Source of the DNA: Plasmodium brasilianum
Lineage: Eukaryota > Apicomplexa > Aconoidasida > Haemosporida > Plasmodiidae
Length of the DNA stretch: 64,000 nucleotides
Assembly (NCBI RefSeq): GCF_023973825.1
Contig: NC_090121.1
Span: 2,154,001-2,218,000, forward strand
Reading direction: 5' to 3'
The notes under the pieces are model-generated. The model made no database searches. It saw only the letters and a program-made list of their open reading frames with translations, and was not told where the DNA came from. The translations under genes were made by a program, and so were the position numbers. Below, one piece after another: positions 26,414 through 40,240 of the stretch (position 1 is its first letter; each line of letters opens with the position of its first letter).

Positions 26414-28132
26414 TCACCTAGAATAATACGAAAAACGTAATCCCTTATCTCCGACTTTCCTTTTAACCGATTTTGGAGCACGGATTATAAAATGCCGCAT
26501 ATGCGGATCATCATAATAATCATTAATTCTTTTTTTCCTTGATACCTTTTTATGAAAACTTCTTCCAAAGGGAGTAAACTAATATAAAATTGAATAAAAA
26601 AAAACATACATAATTTATTTATTTTATAATTGTAAAATTTTGTGCATATTAAAAATAGTAAATAAAAACATTTAAAATTTTGCTGGGAATTCAAATTTAC
26701 TTTATAATAAATGAAAATAATGGAAAATATTCCCACTATCAACGTAAATGCGATACCAACACGGAATACATTATTTTTGAATATACTAGAATAAATACTA
26801 TTATTGTCGAATGAGATATAAGCTCTCGTTTTTTCGGGGTGATATGTATTCAGCTTTAATCCAATAGTTCCTGTTTCTCGTACACTTGGTTCCCTGCATT
26901 TTCCTAATACATCTTTTACAAATCCTGGTATTGGACAATCTGCTTTTCCTCTGATTGATTGAGGTACTTTTAGAGTTAATATCTTTGCCGAGGGTGAATG
27001 ACTTTGTTGTTCTGAGTTTTCGCTTGATCCTAGGTCTTGACTTTGTAATTTGGTATCCTCTAAAGTTCTTGTTTTTCCACCTGTAGTAAAAGTAACATGG
27101 TTGGGTGGAGGTTGAGCAAACGGGGTATATTCCATACTAAGAGATTTCTGGGATGCTGGAAGCACGTCACATTTAAGTTTTCCTCCTTCAAGTTTGGTAA
27201 TTTCAGGATTGTCACCTCTAATATATGTACACCTAAAAAAATAATTTGAATCTATAAAGTCTTTTTGGGAACCAAAAGACATATTTGGACTAACAGATGT
27301 TGAAGGTTTCTCTAACTGTTTTAAGATATCGCATTTTTTATTTCCCTTATCCTCTAATGACTTCAGTAGTGCTTTAGGATCAAACTCACTGTTACATTTA
27401 AAGTAGTCTAAACAATAGGACCAAAATGGATCTTTACAGCATTCATTATTATTTTTATGCATCTCATATAGTGTACTAATGTAAGAAAGATATTTCTTGT
27501 ATTTATCAAATGTAACGCGTTGACAAGATGTGTGAGTTTTAATAGTATCATAATTTTCAAAGTAATCAAACAAATATTTTTCTTCCACCTTCTTATTTAA
27601 TTCTTGTAAAATGTCACCTTGAAGGTCATCTTGACAGCTATATACATAATAAGCTGTATTTATACTATTTTTCGCTTTTAAAAATGTTTCAATATGAGAT
27701 TTATATTCATCATTTTTCAACTTACTTTCAAAAATTGTCTTTATTTTGTAATATAACCAATAGGTATAATGTAAACAATTATATATATATTTTCTTTCAT
27801 TTTTCCTTCTTGATAAATTCTCTGCATTTCTGGCAATTTGAATACAAAGATCATAACTCCCTTCTTTACCATTATTATTTATTTTCTTGAAAGATTTACA
27901 GTAGTCGTCATACGAGCTTTTATTTGCTTGTTTATTTAATTCATTATATATATTGCTTGATGGAGATCCTTCTAAAATTTGATTCTGAACATTAAGAAGA
28001 AAAAATGAATTATATTACTTATATTTAATTTTAAGGAGTTAATTTATATTGAATTTGAGTAAAATAAATTATTAACAATTTTATTTATCGAATGTAAAAG
28101 GGTACCAATTCTTGTTCAGTCAAATTTTCCAT
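26414..28132 (-). CDS. pir: PIR protein, intact three-exon gene (491 aa)
   Basis: The minus-strand exons are 28132-28106 (9 codons), 27984-26701 (428 codons) and 26578-26414 (54 codons plus TGA). Both introns are GT...AG, phase 0 and about 120 bp: donors GTACCC and GTAAAT, acceptors 'gttcag' and 'atattag'. Exon 2 opens with N-Q-I-L-E-G-S-P-S-S, then D-D-Y-C-K-S-F and the PIR signature N-C-L-H-Y-T-Y-W. Regular cysteines follow (E-C-C-K-D-P-F, Y-F-K-C). A linker of about 250 residues separates the last paired cysteines from the membrane segment; it contains a Pro/Ser-rich stretch and a few more cysteines. The membrane segment is at about residues 413-436. Exon 3 begins with the family's F-T-P-F-G, is strongly basic, and ends R-F-S-Y-Y-S-R. 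Its 165-nt length equals that of the 57-kb gene. The product should be exported and displayed by the infected red cell. It is the only intact PIR gene here on the minus strand and has no visible defect. Confidence 0.9.
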
Positions 28133-30865
28133 TTTATTTTGGGATGAGCAAAATAAAAAAAAATACCATTTTTGTTAGTGTAAAATTAACTCTATATGGA
28201 AAATAAAAGCCAATTTTTCATTCGTATATTATATATTTATAAATATATATTCTTTGATATATATAAATATATGCTTATGATAAATCTTCGTTAATTATGC
28301 TTAAGATTAAAAATGCGTTGTACTATTAATAAAAATAAAAGGAAAAAAAGAACAGTTTTTAATTTTTAAAAAGAAAATAAAAAAAATAAGTAAGATATGT
28401 TACAAGCAAATTAAACTAATTATTAAAAAAATATTAATATGAGATATACTAATTTATAGAAGTAAAATATTACTCTATTAATATATTACATATTAGAATT
28501 ATTTGTATGTGTACTTCTCTTAATGTGCATTAATTGTAATTTCTAGTGGAATAAGTATTTATACATTTTATTGAATAATACATTTTTTATATGTATAAAA
28601 TATGAACATATTTATGCTTTTTTTATTACGAATATATATATGGATATAATGTTTTTAACTACATTTATATATTTATTCTGTAAAAGCAGTTGTGGTGGTT
28701 ATTGAATTATAGGTTTGTTTTTATAAAAGTTAACAAAATTAATATAACAAAAACGTTTATACATATGAATATGACAATACTAGTTAATTTTGATTGTATT
28801 TATTAAAAAATTAATGGATTTAATTACGATAAAAAATTAGTATGTGGAAATTTATAACAATTATAATTGAATTATTTAAAATTTTTTTTTTCCATTTTAT
28901 TATAGCAATATGGTTCCCTCCGCTTTTCTACATTTCAGAGGATAATATTCTATTATTTTATTTTTTTTTTGTTTTTTGTATTTTATTTAATTCTTCAATA
29001 TATTATAAATAATATTCCTTTTATAATATATTTTTATTAATTTTTTCAAATTGAATTACCTCATCATAAAAGTAATTAATTATTACAATTAAAATTAATT
29101 CGTTATAGAAAATAATAATATTATCAGTAACTAATTTTATTAATTAGAATAAATTTAAATAATAATACAGGGGACATATTAAGTATCTTTAAGGTCACGA
29201 GTAATCATAATATGAAATAACATTATGAGTAATAAGATTTAACAATTGATAAAAAGGGGGTATTCATTATTTTTAGTTTATAAATTCATTCTTTTATTAT
29301 TTAATTGTTCACTCTTAATATATATTATGTATACTAATACAAAAACAAATTTTTATTATATGAATAATGACATTTAAAAAAAAAAAAAAAGTAAAACATT
29401 ATAAAAATACTTTCATCGTACCAATTATTCATTAGAAAAAGAATTTATTTATTAGAATATATTAAAAAGTATATTTAATTTTTATTTTCTTATATCCTGA
29501 GAATTGTCAAAAAGAAATAGTATATTTTTTAATAAATTAATAAAAATAATATATAATAATGCCATAACGCATTAAAAACAGTGATACTGTCACACTATGA
29601 TTGAAGATATTCCACTTCAATATGCATAATTAAAAAAATATATGAATAAATATGTAAAAATTCTTTTAATTTTTTCAATAGTTATTAATATATCTTAAAT
29701 GAAATATTATTAATTACAGCATAAATAAAAATTACATAATAATGGATATAAATAACTTGCTTTGTATAAAGGAAATATTAATTACCATTTTAATATATAT
29801 ATAAATGATGATGATATATTTTTGTACTAAATATATGGCTTACAATTAAATTCATTTTACTTCTTATTAAACTTTCAAGAATACTTTTTTATGTTAAACA
29901 TCAAAAAAAGTATTTTATTATTCTTTCATAAAATTATTAAAATTAAGAATTTATACATTCATAAAATAATTTAATTCCAATAAAATTAGAACACAAAATA
30001 AAATTATTTATACATATATATATATATGAGAACTTTTATATTTCCATCCCTGTATATCACATTCGTATTAATGTAACATTAAAATAGATAGAACTAAAAC
30101 TTTTCTGAAGAATAATGTAAAAAAACACATGATTTTTTTTAATCACATAATAAATGAGATTTTTTATATTGAACAATTATAAAAAAATTATATTTTATTT
30201 ATCAAATATAATGTGTAATTCATGTATTATATTAAAAAATATGCAATATTTATCATTCATTTTTTTTTTTTTAATTTTAAAATTTCAATACTTACTGACA
30301 TGAAAAAAATAAATTAAATTATATATTATTATAATTTCTATAGAAATAAATTATAATTTATAAAATATATATTTGGACATACGACACATGTTATTCATTA
30401 TAAAGTAAATATAATAATATACATGATTATATATATAAATTATTTTCAAAATGAAAATGGATAATATTATAAACATATTAATATAAAATGAGCTATATAT
30501 ATATGAAAATTATATATATTTTTTTTTTCTATGTATCCCTAAAAGAATTTTGCATTTTTATAAAATTAAAATTTAAAAGATAATAACTTTTCATATTAAA
30601 TTATGTGTTTTACGTGTTCTAGATTACAAATATTAATTTTATTTTTTCAATATTATGAATGTTAGCTATTATATTGTGATTATACAATTATAATAATAAA
30701 ATCTAAAATTTTATAATTAATATATAATTCTCACAAATATTTATTTACTTTCTATAACACATATGAATTATAAATAATATACCAATGCATTATGTTATAT
30801 TATCTTATATATATTTTTTTTTTTTTCATAATAATGATCATTTAATTGATATACTTCAAAAAGGA
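28133..30865. other. Intergenic between divergent PIR gene and PIR pseudogene
   Basis: No gene was seen. This interval separates two head-to-head PIR loci, so it should carry the promoter of the minus-strand gene near 28140-29000 and that of the decayed plus-strand copy. From about 28900 it aligns with the DNA upstream of the 13-kb PIR gene (11200 onward). That points to conserved upstream sequence rather than only coding homology. Confidence 0.5.
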
Positions 30866-32093
30866 ATGAGTTTTATAGGAGAAGATATTTTGTTATATTT
30901 TGAATATTAATTAAATTCATTATTAATTATAATAATTAACATTTCATGTCCCATTTAATATGACATAGTTTTTTCTAAGGATAATTTTTAGTATAAATAA
31001 GATTAATTTCTTCTTATTTTAAGGAAGAAATATTAAACGAGCTACGTGAATACAAACAGTATGAGAAATTAATAAGAATAATGTTTAAACTTCAAATGAA
31101 AAATGTTGTAAAGGAGTTTGTACTTCTGTAGATCATTGTATCGAAATTAAAGCAGTTTTAAAGGGATTGTAAATAATTTAAGTAGTTTTAAATGTAGTAA
31201 TGAATAAATTAGTCATCATGATTTTTGCTGTTATTTTAATTGTTGAGCATATAATCAAATAAAGTAAACATTTAGTTCCATATATAATAATAATTTTGAA
31301 GTATTCAGTAATTATAATTTTAATAACATATTTGTGAATGCAAATTGTGATATAGTAGATAAAAATTGTTTATTTTATATGAATGGTATTTTTCATGAAC
31401 GGAAAAAAGAAAAATATTTATACTTTTACTTTAAAAACAAAGATTATATTGAAAAAAAATGGTAAAATCCATGAGAAATAAAAGAACTTAAAATAACTTA
31501 AGAAGATGAAAAATATATGTGAAATCCGTATAAGGAAACGTTGTATTTGTTTTATAAGAGAGGAAAACCATAAGAATATGTACACAATATATTTTAAATG
31601 TGATCATCAGTATAAACCATATAATCTTTTACCAAAAATTATATTGAGAATATAGTTTATCTAGTAAATATTCATAAAAACTAATTTAAGTATTAACTAT
31701 TGACAATTATGTTAAAACTAAAGGTTTGAATCTATTGAATAAATTATTTAATAATTTAATATATTGTCCATCCTATAAAGCAGCACTACTGGGTTTATTG
31801 TTATAGGAATACTTTTCATATTATTAATATTTTATAAAGTAAATATTATTTCTATTTAAAGATATAAATATGTTATACATGTCTATACAATATACATTAA
31901 AAAATATAATTTAGAAATAAAAATTTTATGTTTGCTATACATTTATTTTTATATTAGTTTTTTCTCGCTATGTAAAAAATAAAAATAATAATATGTTTTT
32001 GAATGCAACTTGATTCTTAGATTTTGTGATGAAAAACATAGAAATATAAATTGGAAATGTAGGAAAATTAGTTTGTCTTATAATTCTGTTTAA
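30866..32093 (+). pseudogene. pir: Dead copy of the 13-kb PIR gene
   Basis: All three exons of the 13148-14395 gene can be recognised. Exon 1 (30866-30892) keeps the ATG and 9 codons but its donor reads TT instead of GT. Exon 2 starts after 'ttattttaag' at about 31024 with E-E-I-L-N-E-L-R-E-Y-K-Q-Y and then frameshifts. Recognisable pieces further on are F-Y-M-N-G-I-F-H-E-R-K-K-E-K-Y-L near 31375-31430 and a membrane-segment remnant near 31790-31850. Exon 3 starts after 'atattag' near 31959, has several stops, and ends S-L-S-Y-N-S-V with TAA at 32093. Local similarity continues into both flanks. It cannot encode a PIR protein, but its conserved ATG supports the start chosen for the intact paralogue. 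Confidence 0.85.
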
Positions 32094-34870
32094 AACAATT
32101 TGTTCTAATTTTACTTATGTTATAAAATGCTTTATGAAAGCAATATTAAGATATATATAAAACTTGTCCTGGAAGTTATTGAATTAAATAAAACAAAAAA
32201 ATGAATAAATATAAGGTATAAAAATTGTAATTGATTATTTTAACGTTATACATTATGCTTAATTTTGTATATTTTAGTACTATTATTATTTTTCTGTAGT
32301 TATAATTAAGAAATAAAATATCCTTAATTTATATAGTAGTGAAATGTATTGTTTTTAGCAATTAATTCTTATTTAAATGTATCATAAAACGTAAAAATAT
32401 GATAGTTATATATATATATTTGTCTCTTTTGTTTAGTGATTAATAAAATATTCCTATAAATATATATAGTCGAAATTGTAAAAGTTATAATATATTACAT
32501 ATCTTTGTTTTAAATATTTATAACTTTCATCTGTTAATCTAAAAATTATGTATAATTAGAAATAATATTAAGTACATAATGATCTTATAATGCATAATAA
32601 TAAAACGTGCATGGAGTTTTATAGTATACGAGAAAATTATTAAAATGATATATTAATAAAATATAAATATCTATATCTTTCTAAATTGGTAAAAATAAAT
32701 ATGTATAAATGATTAGCTAAAAAAATTATAAAATTTTCCAATTTGCATTTTACGGGAGGGAATATAATTGCATATAGTTAGAACGTTTTATATAATAATT
32801 AAATTGAAGTACACTAGAATCTTTTAATAAAAAATCTTTTTGAAGGGTACAGTATAAGTATATAAATATCTAATATTTATCATTTCAAGGTAAGTTGTAG
32901 ATCTATTATTATATGAGTTAAATAGATAAAATTGAAAAATGTATCTTTTTAAAATCTAAAGAGCGAAATATATTGAGAATTATATAACAACTGGAATAGA
33001 ATTTTATTATCTCTGAACAATAAATAACATCAATATGAAATTAACATATTTGTGGGTAAATAATTTGTAATTTAAAATTATATTTGTTAGTATTTTTATT
33101 TATTGTATAAAGTTCTAATTCTATATGTAGTTAATAAATAAAAGGAATTTATTATATATAAGTTGAATACAGGATATTACTTTTGAAAAAAAAAAAAAAA
33201 AGTAACATTTACAAAAATAGGAACATTTCTAAATTAGGAATGGAAAAAAGTAAAATTTATGCTAATTTTACGTTGAAAATATATGAAGCATAATAGCATG
33301 CGTTAAACTAATCTCTTTTTTTTCTAAAATAGTACTTTTACATGTTCACCATATTCAGTGTATTCCTTTAGAATTATTTGTACATTCCATATAGACGATA
33401 TTAAAATAAAATTATTATTATAAAAAATACTATCAACTGCTGCATGATATGTCATTCGATATTAAATTTATTCTAACGTTTTATGTTTTCTGTCTATATA
33501 TATATATATATTATTGTATAGTTTAATTTATTGTTTAATCATCTTATATATACAGTAAGTCCAAACACATGTTTTAAATAATAATGTGGAAGTTGAATAG
33601 ATAAAAAGGATTTATATTATGAAACATTATGCATTTGTTGTTTTTTCATTATCTTACGAATATTATTCATTATTAAGTTTTATATCCTGCCTAAAATGTA
33701 AGCTCAAATAAAATTAACTGTAAGTTACAAGTAAATGTAATGGAAATATTACATTTTTAATTATACTTATAGATTACTATAACTGGATTGTTGTTTACAT
33801 AAATAATTAATAAACATTTCACATTTTATTGGTCTTTTTTTGTTTTTAGTAATCATTCTTATATGGAAGGCTCAAATAGAATAATTTCAAACATATTAAT
33901 GTTAACAACTAGATAACATTAGCAATAATATAAAAAAAAAATATATGAAATATAAATATATAGAGAGAATTATATTATTTTTATTATACATTAATATTAT
34001 ATAGTTTTGTGGATTACATATAAAAAATGTAACTTGTACAAAAAGTCTTAACAAAATAAATAATATATAAAATTACATATGAAAAAAATAATATAAAACA
34101 CGAAAAGGATAAAACATTAACTGAGTTCATATAAATGTACCTACTTAATAAATTAACGTGATAAGTTTTTTTGTTTATGGTATAAAAGAAATAATACTAT
34201 GCTTTACTCATTTTTTCCAGAAACCAAAAACAAATCATTCGAAAATATTAAAATAGTAAAATAAACAGTATATCTATTAATTAGAAATTATTAAGATATT
34301 AGTCTTTACATATAACTAAAACATTTTGGCATCTATTAAGCTATTTATATCAATATAATTATCCTCATTAATATGTAAAACACATGTATACAAACACAAT
34401 AAATAAATTTACATAATGAGGATAATTGTAAAAACTAATAAAGTTAAATATTTATAAATTTTATATATATAGTAGAGCACAAATAAAAAAATAAACATAA
34501 AAACAATAAAAAAATCAATTAAATAATTTGTAAAAATACAAATTTTCGGAAATAACTAAAACGATCTTACATAGAAGATTTTTCAACATATATAAATGAA
34601 AAAAAAAAAAATAAATAAAATAAAATTATGCATATTTTCTTATAGAAGTCAACAAATACTAAGTATATACATAAACCTAAAATACATAAGTCAACTATTT
34701 GAACTAGGTAATATATGAGTAACACGGAGTAAATTTTTTTTATATAATAACTAAAAAGTATATAATTAATGTATCACATATATAATAGGAGCTTTATATA
34801 CTCTTAAATATATAAAATTTCATTGGCATTATAGTACCTGTATTCAATGTAAATATTTTAAGGGATAATT
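32094..34870. other. Intergenic within duplication copy B, no gene seen
   Basis: This is the diverged counterpart of 14396-16000 but longer. It contains no reading frame or RNA gene that I can support. Confidence 0.5.
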
Positions 34871-34879
34871 CTATAATAT

Positions 34880-35654
34880 AAATCTAAGGAATCTTCAGAA
34901 ATTTTCTTATACTAATTTAAATTGTTATGATTAGACTTATTTAACCGATTATTTTTCATCTTTACCTAGATTTATAAAGGAAATGCTAAGTATGCTTATA
35001 GTACATGCGTAAGTAATAAAGTTCCATATAATCCTTTCGATAAAAGTTTAATTGCTACATAATTTTTTGCTATAAGTGCATTATGATACTTACGAATACT
35101 TCTAATTTTTTTGTTTGATGTATCTTCCAACGTAATGTTCATTTCGTTTTTAATATATGGTGGTTTTCGTACTTCTTTACAATTTGAGGATGATTCATCA
35201 ACTTCGCTTGAAATATATTCTTTGTTTCGATACGGTTTTTCTAAATATTTAAGATCTGTTTTATAAAAATTACCATCATTAAATAAAATATATTATTTTT
35301 CAAATTATCCTTTGAAACTTATTCTTGAAGGCGTTTCAAATTATCCGTATATGTTAAAGTTGGTTCGCATAATAATATTGTTGCTCTTACATCAAACGTA
35401 TTACTTAAGTTGATTTTCTTAATAGATAATTTTCCTAATATATTTTTCTAAAAATTGTGGTAAATATTTAAAAAAATATCAATGTTTCCATGTAAAAGTA
35501 TTAGTTTTTAAATAAAAATGTAATGCTACAGAAGTTGCATAAAAATTATTGCATATAATAATTATCCAACCTCCTATAAATACTGACATAAAGATATTAA
35601 AAAGGAAAAGGAAAAAATTCTAACGAAGAAGAAAAATTTATTTATTTGTTCCAT
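34880..35654 (-). pseudogene. Broken exported-protein gene with DN repeats (copy B)
   Basis: Read on the minus strand. Exon 1 is 35654-35571 (84 nt): it keeps ATG, begins M-E-Q-I-N-K with a phenylalanine-rich hydrophobic core, and has one in-frame TAG near its end. Exon 2 starts at 35447 after 'caatttttag'. It contains R-A-T-I-L-L-C-E-P-T followed by Y-T-D-N-L-K-R-L-Q, where intact relatives would carry an export motif and DN-type repeats. A stop and a frame shift follow. After that comes an open stretch at about 35290-34990 containing K-T-D-L-K-Y-L-E-K and E-V-D-E-S-S-S-N-C-K, and the hydrophobic end is broken by stops. It is the paralogue of the gene at 16.0-16.9 kb, with which it shares exon-1 length and position relative to a PIR gene. 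Function of the family is unknown; export to the host cell is predicted. Confidence 0.7.
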
Positions 35655-35659
35655 AATGT

Positions 35660-38600
35660 CTAATTTATTATGGGATAACAAAACTTTTGTGATAATAAAA
35701 ATATTAGAATTATAATTTTTTCGGTAATAATCGATAGAAGATATATAGTAATTTTTTTTTATTGTTTCCTATTACTTTAAAATTTAAAACTACTTTGTTC
35801 TCTTAAGTTCATAATAATTATAATATGTATTAAAATGCAGTAATATAGGAAAAGCATTAAATAAAAGTATTTTTAAAAATATCCTATATAAATATTTTAT
35901 TAATGAAAATAATATAGTAGTACTTAAAAAAAAAATATATAATAATTGTGTAATTACAATTAAGTAGTCTCTAAGTGATTTACTTCAAAACAATTCATGT
36001 ATTATGTACAAATATTATTAAATATCCTTTTTAGTTTATTCATTAGAATTAATAAAATGTAATAAAATTACATAACATCACGTATATAAGTTAGACTTTG
36101 GCATAATATCATTTAAAATATCTCTTTTACCACTAAAATAATGAGAAATAAATTAAAAACTTTTGAAGTTTGATAAACAAATTTTTTTTTTAATTAATTT
36201 GTAATTAACATAATAATTTGAATAAAAATATATATATATATAATAATAATAATAAATTAAATAAATTTGGTTGATACACAAAGAGTAGATACAATATTAA
36301 CATAAATATATATTTTATGAAAAAATATTTAATGACCTATTAATAATAAAATATATATATCATTTGAGGTTACCTTTATTGTTATATTATGTAAGAAAAA
36401 TTGAAGTTTTATTTTTCTAAATAATATAAAATATAATTTTACATATATTTCCTCGAAATCTATTGGCTTTAATATTAATTAAAAAATGCAAATAATACAT
36501 TGTATGATATAATATTAAAAATATTGACTTGAACAAAAGATTTATTTTTTAATTTCTGCTATAAAAAAAAGAAATTATAAAAAAAAAAAAAAATAAATTA
36601 ATATAATTTAATAAATGTATAAATGATAAAAATGTTATAAAGTATTATATGCGTATAATTAAATTAAACTTTAGTAATTCTCTAAAGTGATATATTTTTA
36701 TCCGTATTAAATTATCTAATAAGAAAATTCATCTAACTACTCAATAAAATGGCTTCATTAGGATAAAGTAATGAAATGAAGGTTATTACTAACTAAAAAG
36801 CATCAACTTTATAAGTAATAAAGAATTGGTAGTTAATATTATATACATTATTTTTACAATATGTTATTAAAATGTTATTAACTATTTTTCAGATTACATT
36901 ATAAATATTACAAATTAATAAAATTTAATAAAACAGTATAAAAATATTTCAGGTTTATCAATTTTTTTTGCTGTGTTTTATATATATAATAAAAATGTTA
37001 AAATTTGTTCTTAACACTTAATATGTTTATAATATATCATAAATTACTACTTTTAATTACCTTCATTTTTACTTATATATATTTGCAAGTTTGTAAAAAA
37101 ATTTTATTTTCTAAAAACTGTAAAGTAGTTTAGTATGAAAATTTTATTGTCATATAATTTTATAATGAAAAATTGTTAGCCATTTAAAACATATTTATAT
37201 ATTTAAGTATATCTGAGTATAATATTTATTGGCTATTTTTACAAGTCAAAATTATAAAAAAGTAGTCTTTTCTTGAATTTTGATTTAGGGGATTTTATTC
37301 TAAATATGATATAATAAATCATTAATGAAGATTAATTATAACTTTAGTTAAATTATTTATGAATTTTTATATATATTAAACAAAAATTAATATGTTAAAT
37401 TATATGAAAAAAAAACGATATTAATTAATGTATATTTTTATATATAATACATTTGAGCGTAATAATGAATAAGGAATTAATATATATTCAAACAAAAATA
37501 AATGTGATAATTATTTGTGTGTAATAATCTCATAAAATAAAAAAAAATTATGTATATATAACAAAAGTATTAATGATTTATATTTTAAATAATATTACTC
37601 ATAGGATGTTGAGGTGAATGAATACATAATGATTTTATTTTTAAAAATTTTTATGTAACCAAAAAATAAGATATTAAAAAATTATAATATGAAGAAATAT
37701 ATAATTCCCATTGTTCGATACTTCTATATTGACACTAGTATGTTTATTTATAAGCACTTATATTAATTATCATATATAGCTAATATAAATAGTCTTCATA
37801 ATATATAGACGAGCTATATTTATTAGAAATATAATATACATATAATGAAATTAATTATCGTCGTGATTTTAAGTAATTTGTAAGATGTGTATAGAAAAAG
37901 AAAAAGTGTAACTTATTTTATATAAAAAACAAATTTAACAGAAATTCTGAAAGAAGAATAATATTTTTCTTTATTTTTCTGTAGTAAATGTGATATATCA
38001 ATATGTTCACAATTTTTTTTTTTAAATCTCTTTCAAGTTACATCTATGTTTTCTCTAATTTTTTATGCATCAAATATATTTAATTATAAAAAGTAATTTA
38101 AGAATGTTTATTCGTATTTTCCATAGAGTCGTATTTTATAAGAATAATTACAATAAAACAAAAGGAAAGGAAAAGTAAGGAAAAATATTAATATATTCTG
38201 AATTTTTAAAAATACTTTTACCAAAATATAAAAATAACTAATTTTAACATACATTTATTTTACTTCTTGAAGCTTAAATATTTTATCAACTTTTATATTA
38301 TATTGCAGAAAAATAATATATAATATATATAAATAACTGTTCTATATTTATGTTATCGCACTTTTCGATAAAAAATTATATATATATATATATTTGTAAA
38401 TATTTAATTATACATATAAAAGCTATTTTCATTTTTATAATTGTCATTTAGAGTTAATTTAATAACCACAATTAAGTTCTACATGTATTAAGAAATACTT
38501 TAATTATTTGTTTTAGGTGTTAGAAATAGATGCAGGTAACAATATAGATATGGTATATAGAGAGATACGCACGAAAAGTATAACTCTGTATATATTTTTT

Positions 38601-40020
38601 TTTTTTACAAATTTTAAGTGTCGTAAATAAGTTATATAATAATATAATGTTATTAATTAAGCGCATTATATCTCTGGAACATAAATTTATATAATGCATA
38701 TTATGTTTGTACATCAAATTGATAAAAAAAAAAATATATTGTTTTTCGTTTTTTGTTTCATGGTGAATTTTAATGTTTTAATGTATAGTTTCTATTTAAT
38801 TAAATAGTGTGGTTTATTATATATTTGTGTATTTAAATAAATTTTTAACGAAAATAAATATTTGAATGTTAATCATAATATATAGTATATAATGGAACGT
38901 TTTTTATAATATTACTGAGGTGTAATAATTTATAATTAAATTAAATGAAAAGCTTTCTATTTTTTGTCTTGTATTGTAATGTTTTATTTGTTAACATAAT
39001 AAAGAAAATATATTATTATTTATAGATTAAAAATAAATGCGTCTTATTTGGGTATAATAAAACAATTGGGTTTCATAGCATTGATATATATATATATATA
39101 TATATAACTTTAAAAATTTTTATATTTATTCTATAAATAAGTTTTATAAAAAATTTGTTATAAAACGTATTTACTATAAAAATCCTTTTAACAAACTTAT
39201 CTTTTTTTGAATTGTTTAAGAAGGAGCATATAAATATATAATAAAATAATATCTTTGTTGAATACTACTTATGTGTAATTGCTTAATAACTCCATATTTC
39301 TAAATATTCACAATTAAATGAAAGGTTAAGACCACTTAAATTTTTGTTATTCTACCTAATTTTGGTTTTTTTTCAATTATAGAAAAATATTTAAATATAT
39401 ATTGAAAAACTATAAATAAATATATATGATATATATATATTTTCCTACTTTTTACATAAGTGCAGTATTAAATTAATGTATTAAATGTAATATTACATTA
39501 ATAATGAAAATGTGTATTTTCTTTTTTTTTTCTTTGGATTTTGTGTAATATTAAAATTTTATATATGTCCAAAAGTTTATAAAAAGGTAAAATATCAGTA
39601 AATGAATGAAAATAACTATATATTTTCTACAATCATCCAATATTATGTAATTATATACGTGCATACTATTTCCTATGTCTGTAAATACAATAAGAGTTAA
39701 TGTTTTTTTAAAGACGTATAAAACTATATGTAATTTATATTGACAATTACTAAATCATTTATTTTTATAGCGTTAATTTTTTAAATGAAATTTAATACAT
39801 ATAAAAATTTTATTTTTTTTATAGATAAACTATTAATACAAAACAATGTTTTTTTTTTTTGGTTAGATAAGTTTTAATTAAGTTTATAATATTAATATAT
39901 TTTTTATTCAAGGTTCAGTTAAAAAATGTTGATGTAAATAGTTTCACCTATAGCTAATATTCTATTATATTTCAGAATTAATTTGTATTTATTAAACATT
40001 CTTTTTTATATATTCAAGTT
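35660..40020. other. Intergenic A+T-rich DNA, no gene seen
   Basis: The stretch to about 38480 is the tail of duplication copy B. Beyond that, to 40.0 kb, only A+T-rich DNA with TA runs (for example 39083-39106) is visible. Short open frames here are interrupted, low in complexity and match no family. Confidence 0.5.
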
Positions 40021-40029
40021 AAATTGATA

Positions 40030-40240
40030 ATGCAGTATTAATATATATTTCCGTTATCGTACTCATGTGTACTTTAAAAAATAATGTTTAGTCAATAAAA
40101 TAACCCATGAATATTGTTTTCTCTGTAAAAGTATACGAAGTATATATTGAAAAAGAGACTACCATATATGGAGAATACTGCATGGAACAGGTGAACAAAT
40201 AACTTATATGTATTTTAATAATAAGTATATATGTAATTTT
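40030..40240 (+). repeat. Repeat copy 2 with mini-exon-like ATG...GT block (partner 9850-10060)
   Basis: This aligns with 9850-10060 by eye, including 'catatatgga-aat-ct-catgg' and the diverged stretch before it. The ATG at about 40168 opens M-E-N-T-A-W-N and then meets GTGAAC. About 480 bp later there is an acceptor-like 'aaatttttag' ending at 40669. The possible exon interpretation is unproven. Confidence 0.45.

Larger units (their letters stand above)
28900..38480. repeat. Segmental duplication copy B (PIR + exported-protein module, both genes dead)
   Basis: This is the partner of 11200-19010, same orientation, with the PIR and exported-protein genes in the same tail-to-tail order. Anchor matches are listed under copy A. 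The block is about 1.8 kb longer than copy A between equivalent points, mostly from gains in the non-coding part after the exported-protein gene (36-38.4 kb). The STP1-like relic that follows copy A has no counterpart at 38.5-40 kb. The duplication therefore either ended before it, or that segment was later lost or gained. Confidence 0.75.

Noticed and set aside
27684..27890. 68-codon open frame on the plus strand
   Set aside because: It is antisense to exon 2 of the minus-strand PIR gene.
38520..38717. Short minus-strand open frame, one of several (also near 42.4, 49.4 and 54.7 kb)
   Set aside because: Low-complexity composition, no splice context and no family resemblance; expected by chance in 64 kb.
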